From positions 186,001 to 250,000 of the forward strand of contig UQNS01000001.1 of assembly GCA_900542465.1 (NCBI GenBank): DNA of 64,000 nt, written 5' to 3'. The DNA comes from an uncultured Eubacteriales bacterium (GTDB lineage: Bacteria; Bacillota; Clostridia; Lachnospirales; Lachnospiraceae). Position 1 is the first letter of the stretch. Each line of letters starts with the position of its first letter. A program made the position numbers and the translations under genes. Of this stretch, positions 44,830 through 52,177 are shown one piece after another. The notes beneath the pieces were generated by a model that ran no database searches, was not told where the DNA came from, and was given only the letters and a program-made list of their open reading frames with translations.

Positions 44830-44851
44830 TGCGCGTACACGTACGCGCGCG
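44830..44851. other. 22-base alternating pyrimidine-purine tract
   Basis: From T44830 to G44851 every step alternates pyrimidine and purine, and most of it is CG or TA/CA, the composition that favours Z-DNA. It follows TACGTA-type repeats (44790-44826) and lies 40 bases before the VRR-NUC gene. Confidence 0.6.
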
Positions 44852-44890
44852 AGAAAGTTTGTTACCAAGAGAAAGTAAGGAGGATTGAGA

Positions 44891-45226
44891 ATGAAGATTT
44901 TACCTGAAAGCACAATAGAGAAAATACTTGTTGATGAAGTAAGAAAAGCCGGAGGTAAAGCATATAAGTGGGTGAGCCCTGGGAATATAGGAGTGCCAGA
45001 CAGGATAGTTATTTGGCCATGTGGATTTATAAGCTTTATAGAACTTAAAAAACACGGAGAAAAAACCACGAAGATCCAGGATAAACAGATAGAGACACTA
45101 AGAGGTTTTGATATGGACGTAAGAGTCGTGATAGGACTGCAGGGTTTAGCAGATTATTTCTCACGTGAATGTCAATGGGATGCAGTGGAAAGAATTGAAC
45201 AGAGATTAGACAGAGGAGAAAGGTAA
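44891..45226 (+). CDS. VRR-NUC domain endonuclease
   Basis: 111 residues, a free-standing VRR-NUC. The fold is recognisable in ESTIEKILVDEVRKAGG, GVPDRIVIWPCG (metal-binding Asp) and FIELKKHGE (Glu and Lys of the PD-(D/E)XK core). Such phage nucleases are likely branched-DNA or Holliday-junction resolvases acting with the SNF2 helicase next door. AGGAGG lies 7 bases before ATG. Confidence 0.92.
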   Translation: MKILPESTIEKILVDEVRKAGGKAYKWVSPGNIGVPDRIVIWPCGFISFIELKKHGEKTTKIQDKQIETLRGFDMDVRVVIGLQGLADYFSRECQWDAVERIEQRLDRGER

Positions 45227-45241
45227 AGGAGGTGATGCCTA

Positions 45242-45325
45242 ATGCAGTTCAAAGCACATGATTATCAGCAAAAAGCTATTGATTATATTATAAATAATCC
45301 TAAGTGTGGTTTGTTCTTGGATTAG
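45242..45325 (+). pseudogene. SNF2 helicase, N-terminal fragment before a 10-bp insertion
   Basis: With GGAGG 9 bases upstream, this frame encodes 27 residues, MQFKAHDYQQKAIDYIINN then PKCGLFLD, and stops at TAG. This is the normal start of phage SNF2-type helicases up to the residue before Walker A. The next ten bases, TAGCTAAGTC, break the frame; without them LFLD would join MGLGKT. Confidence 0.75.
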
Positions 45326-45332
45326 CTAAGTC

Positions 45333-46634
45333 ATGGGACTTGGCAAGACGATCAGTACATTGACCGCCATAAAAGAACTTAAGTACTACAGGTTTCAAGT
45401 AAGCAAAGTGCTTGTAATAGCACCTAAGAAGGTCGCAGAGTCTACCTGGGATAAAGAGATCGAAAAATGGGAACACACCAAAGGGCTTAAGGTTTCTAAA
45501 ATACTTGGCACAGTCAAGCAAAGGCTTAAGGCCCTTTATACTCCAGCTGACATCTACATAATCAACCGGGACAATGTTACATGGCTTGTTGATCTAGTCC
45601 GTAATGCCTGGCCGTTTGACATGGTTATCGTTGATGAGTCCAGTTCTTTTAAGTCTCACAAAGCTAAAAGATTTAAGTCCTTAGTAGCTGTGAGCAATCA
45701 TATAAAACGCCTAGTGCTTCTTACCGGTACACCTTCACCGAATGGAATCAACGACCTTTGGAGCCAGATATATCTAATCGACCAGGGCGAAAGGCTGGGA
45801 AGTAAATACACACACTTCCGGGACAGATATTTCAATCCTGATAAGCGTGGACCGGCTGGCCAGATATTTAGTTATGAGGCAAAGGACGGAGCGAGCAAGG
45901 CGGTTTTAGACAAAATATCTGACGTATGTATCAGCATGGAGGCTAAGGATTATTTGAACCTTCCGGATAAAATTTACAACTACATATCGGTTCCGTTGGA
46001 TACAAAAGCCCGAAAATCTTATAACGAATTGGAACGTGAGTTGGTTTTACAGCTGCCTTCAGACGAGGATCTGACCGTTACAAGTGCAGCCGCTTTATCC
46101 AACAAGTTATTACAGTTGGCCAACGGTGCTATATACGATGAAAACCATGTATACCATGAGATACACGACTGTAAGCTTGAGAGGTTGCAGGAGCTGATTG
46201 AAGGATTAAATGGTGAACATGCTTTAGTGTTTTATAACTTTAGGCACGATAAAGACCGAATTATAGCCCTTTTAAGAGACAAGATGAAACTTAGAGTATC
46301 CGAATTAACTTCCACAGTAGATGTAGACGAATGGAACGCCGGCAAGACGGATATTTTACTTACTCATCCTGCAAGTTCTGCATACGGCTTAAATTTGCAG
46401 TCAGGAGGGCGTCACATAATTTGGTTTGGTCTTACTTGGAATCTGGAATTATACCAGCAAGCTAATGCAAGACTCCACAGACAGGGCCAGACGGAAAAGG
46501 TTTTTATACATCACTTAGTTTGTGAAGATACCCGTGATGAAGATGTTATGAAAGCCCTGGAGAAGAAAGATGCAACACAGCAGTTTGTAATTGATAGCCT
46601 TAAGGCAAGAATAGAGAGGATAAGGAATGAATAG
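45333..46634 (+). CDS. SNF2-type DEAD/DEAH helicase, main part (split gene)
   Basis: 433 residues beginning exactly at MGLGKT (Walker A). Motif II is IVDESSSF, motif III LTGTPSPNG, and the C-terminal helicase domain has LLTHPASSAYGLNLQSGG and QANARLHRQGQTEKV (motif VI). Phage SNF2 helicases act in replication or recombination. The reading frame is separated from its normal first 27 residues by a 10-bp insertion that creates a stop. No ribosome site precedes this ATG; reinitiation after the TAG eight bases upstream is possible. The protein may lack the Q-motif. Confidence 0.8.
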   Translation: MGLGKTISTLTAIKELKYYRFQVSKVLVIAPKKVAESTWDKEIEKWEHTKGLKVSKILGTVKQRLKALYTPADIYIINRDNVTWLVDLVRNAWPFDMVIVDESSSFKSHKAKRFKSLVAVSNHIKRLVLLTGTPSPNGINDLWSQIYLIDQGERLGSKYTHFRDRYFNPDKRGPAGQIFSYEAKDGASKAVLDKISDVCISMEAKDYLNLPDKIYNYISVPLDTKARKSYNELERELVLQLPSDEDLTVTSAAALSNKLLQLANGAIYDENHVYHEIHDCKLERLQELIEGLNGEHALVFYNFRHDKDRIIALLRDKMKLRVSELTSTVDVDEWNAGKTDILLTHPASSAYGLNLQSGGRHIIWFGLTWNLELYQQANARLHRQGQTEKVFIHHLVCEDTRDEDVMKALEKKDATQQFVIDSLKARIERIRNE

Positions 46635-46908
46635 AGAAGAGATACTAGACACGGCAAAAAAGATTACCTCCGGGGACCGGAACAGAACTTATGGAAAGCC
46701 GGAAGATAACTTTTCACGGATCGCAGACCTTTGGAGTACATACCTGCAGGAAGAGATAACACCGTTTCAGGTTGGAATGATGATGATTTTACTTAAAGTA
46801 GCAAGGACGGAAACTGGAGCGGGCAGCATGGATAACTATGTAGATATCGCCGGTTATGCTGCGTGTGCAGGGGAGATATACAGCAAAATGTGGGAGGATG
46901 GAGAATGA
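46627..46908 (+). CDS. DUF6378 family prophage protein
   Basis: 93 residues: ILDTAKKITSGDRNRTYGKPEDNF then FQVGMMMILLKVART...DNYVDIAGYAACA. This small helical family is widespread beside phage replication genes and resembles nucleotide-sanitising MazG-like helices, though no catalytic set is complete. Overlaps the helicase stop by 8 bases. Confidence 0.85.
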   Translation: MNREEILDTAKKITSGDRNRTYGKPEDNFSRIADLWSTYLQEEITPFQVGMMMILLKVARTETGAGSMDNYVDIAGYAACAGEIYSKMWEDGE

Positions 46909-47144
46909 AAAATACATTAACAGATTTAAATAATTATCTTTTTGAAAGCCTGGAAAGAATTAATGATGACAGTTTAAGCAATGAAGAGCTTGATAAAGAA
47001 ATAAAGCGAAGTGAGGCAGTTCAAAAGGTAGCCAAAACTATTATTGAGAATGGACATCTTGCATTGCAGAGTAAAAAGCATTTGGATGAGTATGGAAAAG
47101 GTGAAAATGTTGAACTACCAATGCTAGGAATGGTTGATAAGTGA
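46905..47144 (+). CDS. Conserved phage protein of the pre-terminase region, 79 aa
   Basis: 79 residues beginning MKNTLTDLNNYLFESLERIND; helical, with DEEIKR-like heptads and a PMLGMVDK end. It starts in the previous stop (ATGA). Similar proteins lie just upstream of HNH and terminase genes in other Clostridial phages. The frame reopens after its TGA for another 28 codons of charged coiled coil up to 47228, so the stop could be a recent nonsense change. Confidence 0.7.
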   Translation: MKNTLTDLNNYLFESLERINDDSLSNEELDKEIKRSEAVQKVAKTIIENGHLALQSKKHLDEYGKGENVELPMLGMVDK

Positions 47145-47220
47145 ACTAAAAAAGAAAATACAGACTTGAAAGAAACTGTCATGAATCTTAGAAAAAGAAT
47201 TTTAAAACTGGAGGAATGGG

Positions 47221-47817
47221 ATGATTAAACATACTGAAGAACAGCATAAGTTCTTAAGGGAATTCATTCCTGGACACACTTATAAAGAGATTATTGAAGC
47301 GTTCTTTGATAGATTCGGAATTGAAAGGACGAGCGCCCAAATCAAAAGTTATATCGGTAATCACAAGCTAAGCACAGGCCTAACAGGCAGGTTTGAAAAA
47401 GGACATATACCAGCGAATAAAGGCAAGAAAGGTTACTGCTCTCCAGGTTGTGAAAAGACCTGGTTTAAAAAGGGACATATTCCGAAAAATTATAGACCAG
47501 TAGGATCTGAACGAGTAACCCAGGATGGATATGTTGAAATCAAGGTATCAGATCCAAATGAATGGGAGCTTAAGCATAGAGTTGTCTGGGAAGAGGCAAA
47601 CGGGCCAATAAACAAGGATGAGTGCTTGCTGTTTAGAGATAATAATCGCCAGAATTGCTGTATCGATAATTTGATCCTTGTTAAGAGATATGAGCAGGTG
47701 AGGATGAATCAGGACGGACTGTTCCGCTTTGTGGGAGAAGAAAAGGATGTCGCTGTAAATATCGCAAGACTAAAGAGCTTGACGCGCAGAAGGCGGAGGA
47801 ATAAAGGAGGTGTTTGA
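47221..47817 (+). CDS. HNH endonuclease
   Basis: 198 residues. An N-terminal helix-turn-helix-like region (YKEIIEAFFDRFGIERTSAQIKSYI) is followed by repeats RFEKGHIPANKGKKG and WFKKGHIPKNYRP, typical DNA-contact motifs of this HNH group. The HNH core is LKHRVVWEEANGPI...LLFRDNNRQNCCIDNL. Its place ahead of the terminase fits either a packaging cofactor or a homing nuclease; the domain mix favours homing type. Overlaps the next gene (TGATG). Confidence 0.85.
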   Translation: MIKHTEEQHKFLREFIPGHTYKEIIEAFFDRFGIERTSAQIKSYIGNHKLSTGLTGRFEKGHIPANKGKKGYCSPGCEKTWFKKGHIPKNYRPVGSERVTQDGYVEIKVSDPNEWELKHRVVWEEANGPINKDECLLFRDNNRQNCCIDNLILVKRYEQVRMNQDGLFRFVGEEKDVAVNIARLKSLTRRRRRNKGGV

Positions 47818-48242
47818 TGGGCACAGCTGAGGAATACTTAAAATCGATAAAAAGATTAGACAGCTTTATCCTAGTCTATGACAGAGAGTTGAAAGCCATG
47901 GAAGAACTGGCTATGAGTGCCGCTGTCGGAGAACTGCAAGAGGATAAGGTCCAGACCAGCATCAATCTACATAAAAAAGAGGATGAGGTGGTCAATATAA
48001 TTGATTACCAGGACCGGATAAGTAAGACACTATCAGAATATGTAAAAAGAAGACATGACCTAATGAAGCTGCTTGATAAACTTGAAGACCCAAAGCACAG
48101 AGTTATCTTGTATGAAAAGTACATACTTCACAATTCGTGGTACAATATTGCTGATAGTTTGAACTATTCAATATCACATGTGAAAAGGATGCGTACAAAG
48201 GCTGTTGAGGAGTTGCAGAAGATCATGGATCAAGAAAAATAA
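47817..48242 (+). CDS. ArpU/DUF1492-like late transcription regulator
   Basis: 141 residues. The C-terminal third (DPKHRVILYEKYILHNSWYNIADSLNYSISHVKRMRTKAVEEL) is a sigma-70 region 4-like helix-turn-helix. The N-terminal part is a helical bundle. Proteins of this type end the early region of many Firmicute prophages and switch on the packaging and structural operon. GGAGG lies 6 bases upstream of ATG. A candidate target promoter lies 600 bases downstream. Confidence 0.82.
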   Translation: MGTAEEYLKSIKRLDSFILVYDRELKAMEELAMSAAVGELQEDKVQTSINLHKKEDEVVNIIDYQDRISKTLSEYVKRRHDLMKLLDKLEDPKHRVILYEKYILHNSWYNIADSLNYSISHVKRMRTKAVEELQKIMDQEK

Positions 48243-48244
48243 AT

Positions 48245-48272
48245 AAAGGTGGGGCTTGAGCCCCACCTTTTT
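48245..48272 (+). terminator. Bidirectional terminator between late regulator and toxin
   Basis: AAAGGTGGGGCT and its exact complement with a tight loop, then T's. It separates the converging early operon and toxin-antitoxin transcript, touching the toxin stop codon. Confidence 0.92.
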
Positions 48273-48543
48273 ACTTGTCATAAATTTCTTTTCTGTGTCC
48301 TATCGTCAGTGCAAGGATTAGAAGTTCGTTGTCGATAATCTCGCATATCAACCTATAGTCCCCTATGCGGTATCTCCATTGCCCTTTTCTGTTTGCTGTC
48401 AAAGCCTTGCCTTGAGATCTTGGGTCTTCGGTGTCATAAAGATTTTTGGTTATCCAGGCACGAATCATCTTTTGAGTGAATTTATCCAGCTTTCTAAATT
48501 CTTTTTTAAATCTTTCAGATAACTCAATGTTATACTTCTTCAT
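48271..48543 (-). CDS. RelE/ParE family toxin
   Basis: 90 residues: ELSERFKKEFRKLDKFTQKMI, LYDTEDPRSQGKALTA, GQWRYRIGDYRLICEI and LLILALTIGHRKEIY, the full RelE-fold pattern with the conserved basic and aromatic residues (Arg in RYRIGDYR, terminal HRKEIY). Likely a ribosome-dependent mRNase. Overlaps the upstream antitoxin gene by 14 bases. The pair is on the opposite strand to the phage genes, as expected for a moron. Confidence 0.93.
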   Translation of the reverse strand: MKKYNIELSERFKKEFRKLDKFTQKMIRAWITKNLYDTEDPRSQGKALTANRKGQWRYRIGDYRLICEIIDNELLILALTIGHRKEIYDK

Positions 48544-48757
48544 CTAGCTCTCTCCAAAAATCTTCAATCTTTGTTTTCTTACAACCGCTATCAACATAGT
48601 CCTTGTAAGCTTCATTCGCTATAGCAATATCGTATTCATCTTCTATCTTTTCAAACAGGGCTCTTTTAAAAGCTTCACCAATAGACAAAGAATGTAATTT
48701 TGCATAGCTGTCCGCTAAGCTTCTTTCTTCGTCAGTCAATCTTATTGAAAATGCCAT
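48530..48757 (-). CDS. RelB-like (DUF6290) antitoxin
   Basis: 75 residues: MAFSIRLTDEERSLADSYAKLHSLS is a ribbon-helix-helix of the CopG/RelB type, followed by an acidic toxin-binding tail (IEDFWRELDEEV). I start at 48757, with GGAGG 8 bases upstream; a GTG start at 48772 overlaps that site. It should bind its own promoter and neutralise the RelE toxin. Confidence 0.9.
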   Translation of the reverse strand: MAFSIRLTDEERSLADSYAKLHSLSIGEAFKRALFEKIEDEYDIAIANEAYKDYVDSGCKKTKIEDFWRELDEEV

Positions 48758-48837
48758 ATCTTTGTCCTCCACTGCAAATGTTCAATTCTCTGTACTACAT
48801 TGTACTACAAAATAAGAAAAAGTCAATATTTATAAAC

Positions 48838-48872
48838 ATGATACACAATGATACTTTCACCTGTGATATTAT
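48838..48872 (+). promoter_or_regulatory. Candidate late-operon promoter with activator repeats
   Basis: An extended -10, TGaTATTAT (TATTAT at 48867-48872), lacks a -35 match. Instead the direct repeat ATGATAC occurs at 48838-48844 and 48848-48854, one helical turn apart, at about -40 to -25. This is a typical arrangement for an activator-dependent promoter, and an ArpU-like activator is encoded just upstream. Confidence 0.45.
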
Positions 48873-48910
48873 GTACTCGTAAAAAGATATTCTCCAACTT
48901 TTTTATATAT

Positions 48911-48947
48911 AGGACTTGTACCTGGAAACAGGTGCAGGTCCTTTTTT
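48911..48947 (+). terminator. Strong hairpin terminator ahead of the terminase genes
   Basis: A 14-bp stem (48911-48924 with 48929-48942, wobbles allowed) closed by GAAA and followed by T's, only 26 bases before the small terminase start. Transcripts from the upstream late promoter must pass it, so it may be a regulated leader terminator. Confidence 0.85.
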
Positions 48948-48972
48948 CATGCTTAAGTAAGGGGGTGATGGC

Positions 48973-49416
48973 GTGAAAAGAAGAGATGAATTAACACCAA
49001 AACAGAAGCTTTTTATACATGAATATCTGATTGACTTAAACGCCACTCAGGCAGCTATCAGGGCTGGTTATTCTCCTAAAGGTGCAAAGGATAGCGGTTA
49101 TGAGAATAAGCACAATCCATTGATTAAAGCTGAAATAGAAAGGATTATGCAGGAGAAAGAGGATAGTCTCATAGCCAAAGAAGACGAGGTTCTTAAGTAT
49201 CTGACCACAGTCCTGCGCAGTGAGTCTGAGTCAGAAGTAATCGTAATCGAGGGGGAAGGCGAAGGAGTTTCACGCGCAAGAAAAGTAAATAAAGCTCCGG
49301 ATGAAAAAGAGAGGCTTAAGGCAGCTGAACTTCTAGGCAAAAGGTATGGAGCTTTTACAGATAAGTTGGACGTGGAAATTACACCTATCAATATCATTGA
49401 TGATGTAGAGGAGTAA
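48973..49416 (+). CDS. terS: Terminase small subunit
   Basis: 147 residues, GTG start with AAGGGGGTG upstream. ELTPKQKLFIHEYLIDLNATQAAIRAGYSPKGAK is the standard TerS helix-turn-helix, and KAAELLGKRYGAFTDKLDV the C-terminal portion. It recognises the packaging site on phage DNA and recruits the large subunit. Confidence 0.94.
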   Translation: MKRRDELTPKQKLFIHEYLIDLNATQAAIRAGYSPKGAKDSGYENKHNPLIKAEIERIMQEKEDSLIAKEDEVLKYLTTVLRSESESEVIVIEGEGEGVSRARKVNKAPDEKERLKAAELLGKRYGAFTDKLDVEITPINIIDDVEE

Positions 49417-49420
49417 TCCT

Positions 49421-50662
49421 ATGCCGGATATCAAAAACATATCTATTCAGAAAACAATTGGTAAAGGGTACGCGGATTTTTGGAAGACCAGAAGGCGATA
49501 CAGGGCATGTAAAGGATCACGAGGTTCTAAAAAGTCAAAGACAACTGCAATAAACATGATATTTCGACTGCTTAAGTATCCGTTGGCGAATGGTTTATGC
49601 GTAAGAAGATACTCAAATACTTTAAGAGATTCAGTCTTTAGCGATCTTAAGTGGGCAATAGCTAAGCTAGGAGTAGGACATGATTTTGAATGCACGGTTT
49701 CACCTTTGCAGATTACAAGAAAGTCTACAGGGCAGAAGATATTATTCAGAGGACTAGATGACGGACTCAAGATAACTTCTATTTCCGTTGACTATGGTGT
49801 CTTATGTTTTGTATGGGTGGAGGAAGCTTATGAGATAGTTAATAAATCTGATTTTGACAAACTCGACATGTCTATCCGAGGTGAGGTACCGGAAGGGTAC
49901 TTCAAACAGATCACACTAACCTTTAACCCGTGGTCGGCAAACTCATGGCTTAAATCAGAATTCTTTGATGTTGAAGACGAAGATATCTTTGCCATGACAT
50001 CAACATGGCAGTGTAATGAGTGGCTGGATGAAGCCGATAGACGAATATTTCTCAAAATGAAAGAGAATAACCCACGCCGATACAAAATAGAGGGCGAAGG
50101 TATGTGGGGCATAGCGGAAGGGCTTATATTTGAAAAGCATAGAGTTGAAGAGTTTGACATCGAAAAAATTAAGAAAATAGAAGGGATTAAATCAGCCTTT
50201 AACCTAGACTTTGGTTTTACTGATCCAAATGCATTTGTTTGTGAGCTAGTAGATAATGCTGCAAGGAAGATATATGTGTTTGATGAATGGTATGCGACTG
50301 GGGTTACTAATAGAGTAATTGCAGAACAGATTAAGAAAATGGGATACGGAGGTCAAAGAGTAGTTTGTGATAGTGCAGAGCCTAAAAGTATTGCAGAGTT
50401 ACAAGAGTATGGACTTAACGCAGTAGCTTCAAGGAAGGGTCCTGATAGTGTGCAGTATGGTATTCAGCTTATACAGAACTATGAGATCATAGTACATCCG
50501 AGATGTACAGAATTCATCAAAGAGATTAGCAACTATTGCTATGAAAAGGATAGAGCGGGCAATCTAACCGGTAAGCCAGATCATGAATTCTCACACGGCA
50601 TGGACTCTATGAGATATGGCATTTCAGACATTCTTTTACAAGATATATACAGTTGGGATTAA
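49421..50662 (+). CDS. terL: Terminase large subunit (PBSX/SPP1 type)
   Basis: 413 residues. The ATPase part has the Walker A-like loop KGSRGSKKSKT near residue 27 and Walker B LCFVWVEEA near 128. The nuclease part begins with FNLDFGFTDPNAFV (metal Asp), and VCDSAEPKSIAEL and HGMDSMRYG carry further acidic ligands. This is the PBSX family, which generally uses headful packaging. Confidence 0.95.
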   Translation: MPDIKNISIQKTIGKGYADFWKTRRRYRACKGSRGSKKSKTTAINMIFRLLKYPLANGLCVRRYSNTLRDSVFSDLKWAIAKLGVGHDFECTVSPLQITRKSTGQKILFRGLDDGLKITSISVDYGVLCFVWVEEAYEIVNKSDFDKLDMSIRGEVPEGYFKQITLTFNPWSANSWLKSEFFDVEDEDIFAMTSTWQCNEWLDEADRRIFLKMKENNPRRYKIEGEGMWGIAEGLIFEKHRVEEFDIEKIKKIEGIKSAFNLDFGFTDPNAFVCELVDNAARKIYVFDEWYATGVTNRVIAEQIKKMGYGGQRVVCDSAEPKSIAELQEYGLNAVASRKGPDSVQYGIQLIQNYEIIVHPRCTEFIKEISNYCYEKDRAGNLTGKPDHEFSHGMDSMRYGISDILLQDIYSWD

Positions 50663-50716
50663 GTAGACAGGTATTATTACCTGTCTTTTATTTTGCTTTA
50701 AAAAGGGGATTTAAAC

Positions 50717-52177
50717 ATGTTATTAAACTTCGACATGGAGACAAGACGGATTAATGAGATCATACAGGCCGGAGCGGGGACAAGAATGGCGGATATATCT
50801 TTTTTAGAAAAAGAGATAGATGCCTTTTTAAACTCAAAAGATCGATTACATATGCTGCAAGGGGCGCTGTATTACGACTATGAGCAAGAAATACTTAAGA
50901 AAAAGAGGCTTGTTATCGGCGAAGGGGGAGACCTGGAGGAGGATAAGCAACTCCCTAATTACAAGCTGACAGATAATAAGTATAGCGAGATGGTAGACCA
51001 GAAGGTTAACTATTTGCTGTCAAACCCTCCGACTTTTAGTTCTGAAGACACGGAATATGTTGACAAACTAAAAGAGATATTCAATCGCAAATTCTTAAGA
51101 TTATTGAAGAATGTCGGCAAAGATTCTTACAACGCTGGTAAAGGTTGGATATACGTCAATTACAATGAGCTTGGCGAACTTAAGTTTAAGCGATTTAACC
51201 CTTGGGAAATTCTTCCGTTTTGGAAAGATGATGATCATACCGAGCTGGAAAGCTTTGCAAGAATATATGACATAGAGGGGTATGAAGGTCAGATCAAGAA
51301 AACATTCACTAAGGTTGAGTATTACGACACAGAAGGAATACATTACTTCGATTTAAAGAGTGGAAAGCTTATCCCGGAATATAAGTTGAATTACCTGGAA
51401 GCAGTTGATGAAAACGGAAATATGACGCCGTACAACTGGAAAAAAGTGCCATTGGTAGCTTTCAAGGCTAACGGATATGAGTCGTCACTGCTGAAAAAAT
51501 GTAAGTGTTTACAAGACGCCTTAAATGAAATTTTATCTTCTTTCATGGATGGAATGATAGAAAATGCATCCGGGAATACGATCATTGTTATAAAGAACTA
51601 TGCTGGCGAGAATTTAGGGACATTCAGAAAAAATTTAGCACAATATAAAGCTGTTAAGGTCACCTCTAATGATCGTGGTGATGGTGGTATAGATAAGCTT
51701 GAAATAGAAGTTAATGCAGAGAACTACAAGATAATTATTTCAGAGCTTAGAAAGGCTATTGTTAGCAACTGCAAAGGATTTGATGAAGATGAATTAAAAG
51801 CATCAGGCAGTCCAAATGAAATGACGATTAAATCAGTTTATTCAAAAATAGACCTTGATGCTAATGAGATTGAGTCGGAATACCAGGCATCTTTTGAAGA
51901 ACTTATGTGGTTTATTGATTCACACATTGCAGGGTTTAAAGGTCCAGTAGATCACAAGCCGGTTAGTATAGTGTTTAACCGAGACATGCTAGTTAACGAA
52001 GCTGAGGTAATAGCAAATTGCCGAGATTCGGACGGGGTTATTTCAAGAGAGACCATTATTGCTAAGCACCCTTGGGTCAACGATGTAGATCTGGAAATAT
52101 CACGATTAAAAGAAGATAGAGAGTCTGAGACACCATACCATAACGAATTTAACCAGCCAGGGGCAGGTGATGCGTAA
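50717..52177 (+). CDS. Phage portal protein (SPP1 gp6 family)
   Basis: 486 residues. Portal signatures: YKLTDNKYSEMVDQKVNYLLSNPPTFSSE, the beta segment FKRFNPWEILPFWKD, WKKVPLVAFKAN, and CLQDALNEILSSFMDGMIENASGNTIIV. The C-terminal crown is acidic (DEDELKASGSP...). The twelve-subunit portal forms the vertex for DNA entry and tail attachment. The stop overlaps the next start (TAATG). Confidence 0.95.
   Translation: MLLNFDMETRRINEIIQAGAGTRMADISFLEKEIDAFLNSKDRLHMLQGALYYDYEQEILKKKRLVIGEGGDLEEDKQLPNYKLTDNKYSEMVDQKVNYLLSNPPTFSSEDTEYVDKLKEIFNRKFLRLLKNVGKDSYNAGKGWIYVNYNELGELKFKRFNPWEILPFWKDDDHTELESFARIYDIEGYEGQIKKTFTKVEYYDTEGIHYFDLKSGKLIPEYKLNYLEAVDENGNMTPYNWKKVPLVAFKANGYESSLLKKCKCLQDALNEILSSFMDGMIENASGNTIIVIKNYAGENLGTFRKNLAQYKAVKVTSNDRGDGGIDKLEIEVNAENYKIIISELRKAIVSNCKGFDEDELKASGSPNEMTIKSVYSKIDLDANEIESEYQASFEELMWFIDSHIAGFKGPVDHKPVSIVFNRDMLVNEAEVIANCRDSDGVISRETIIAKHPWVNDVDLEISRLKEDRESETPYHNEFNQPGAGDA

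Noticed and set aside
45303..45340. Programmed ribosomal bypass (gene 60-like) in the SNF2 gene
   Set aside because: The take-off codon GAT has no matching landing codon next to the resumed frame, and no stimulatory hairpin is apparent; insertion mutation or reinitiation is simpler.
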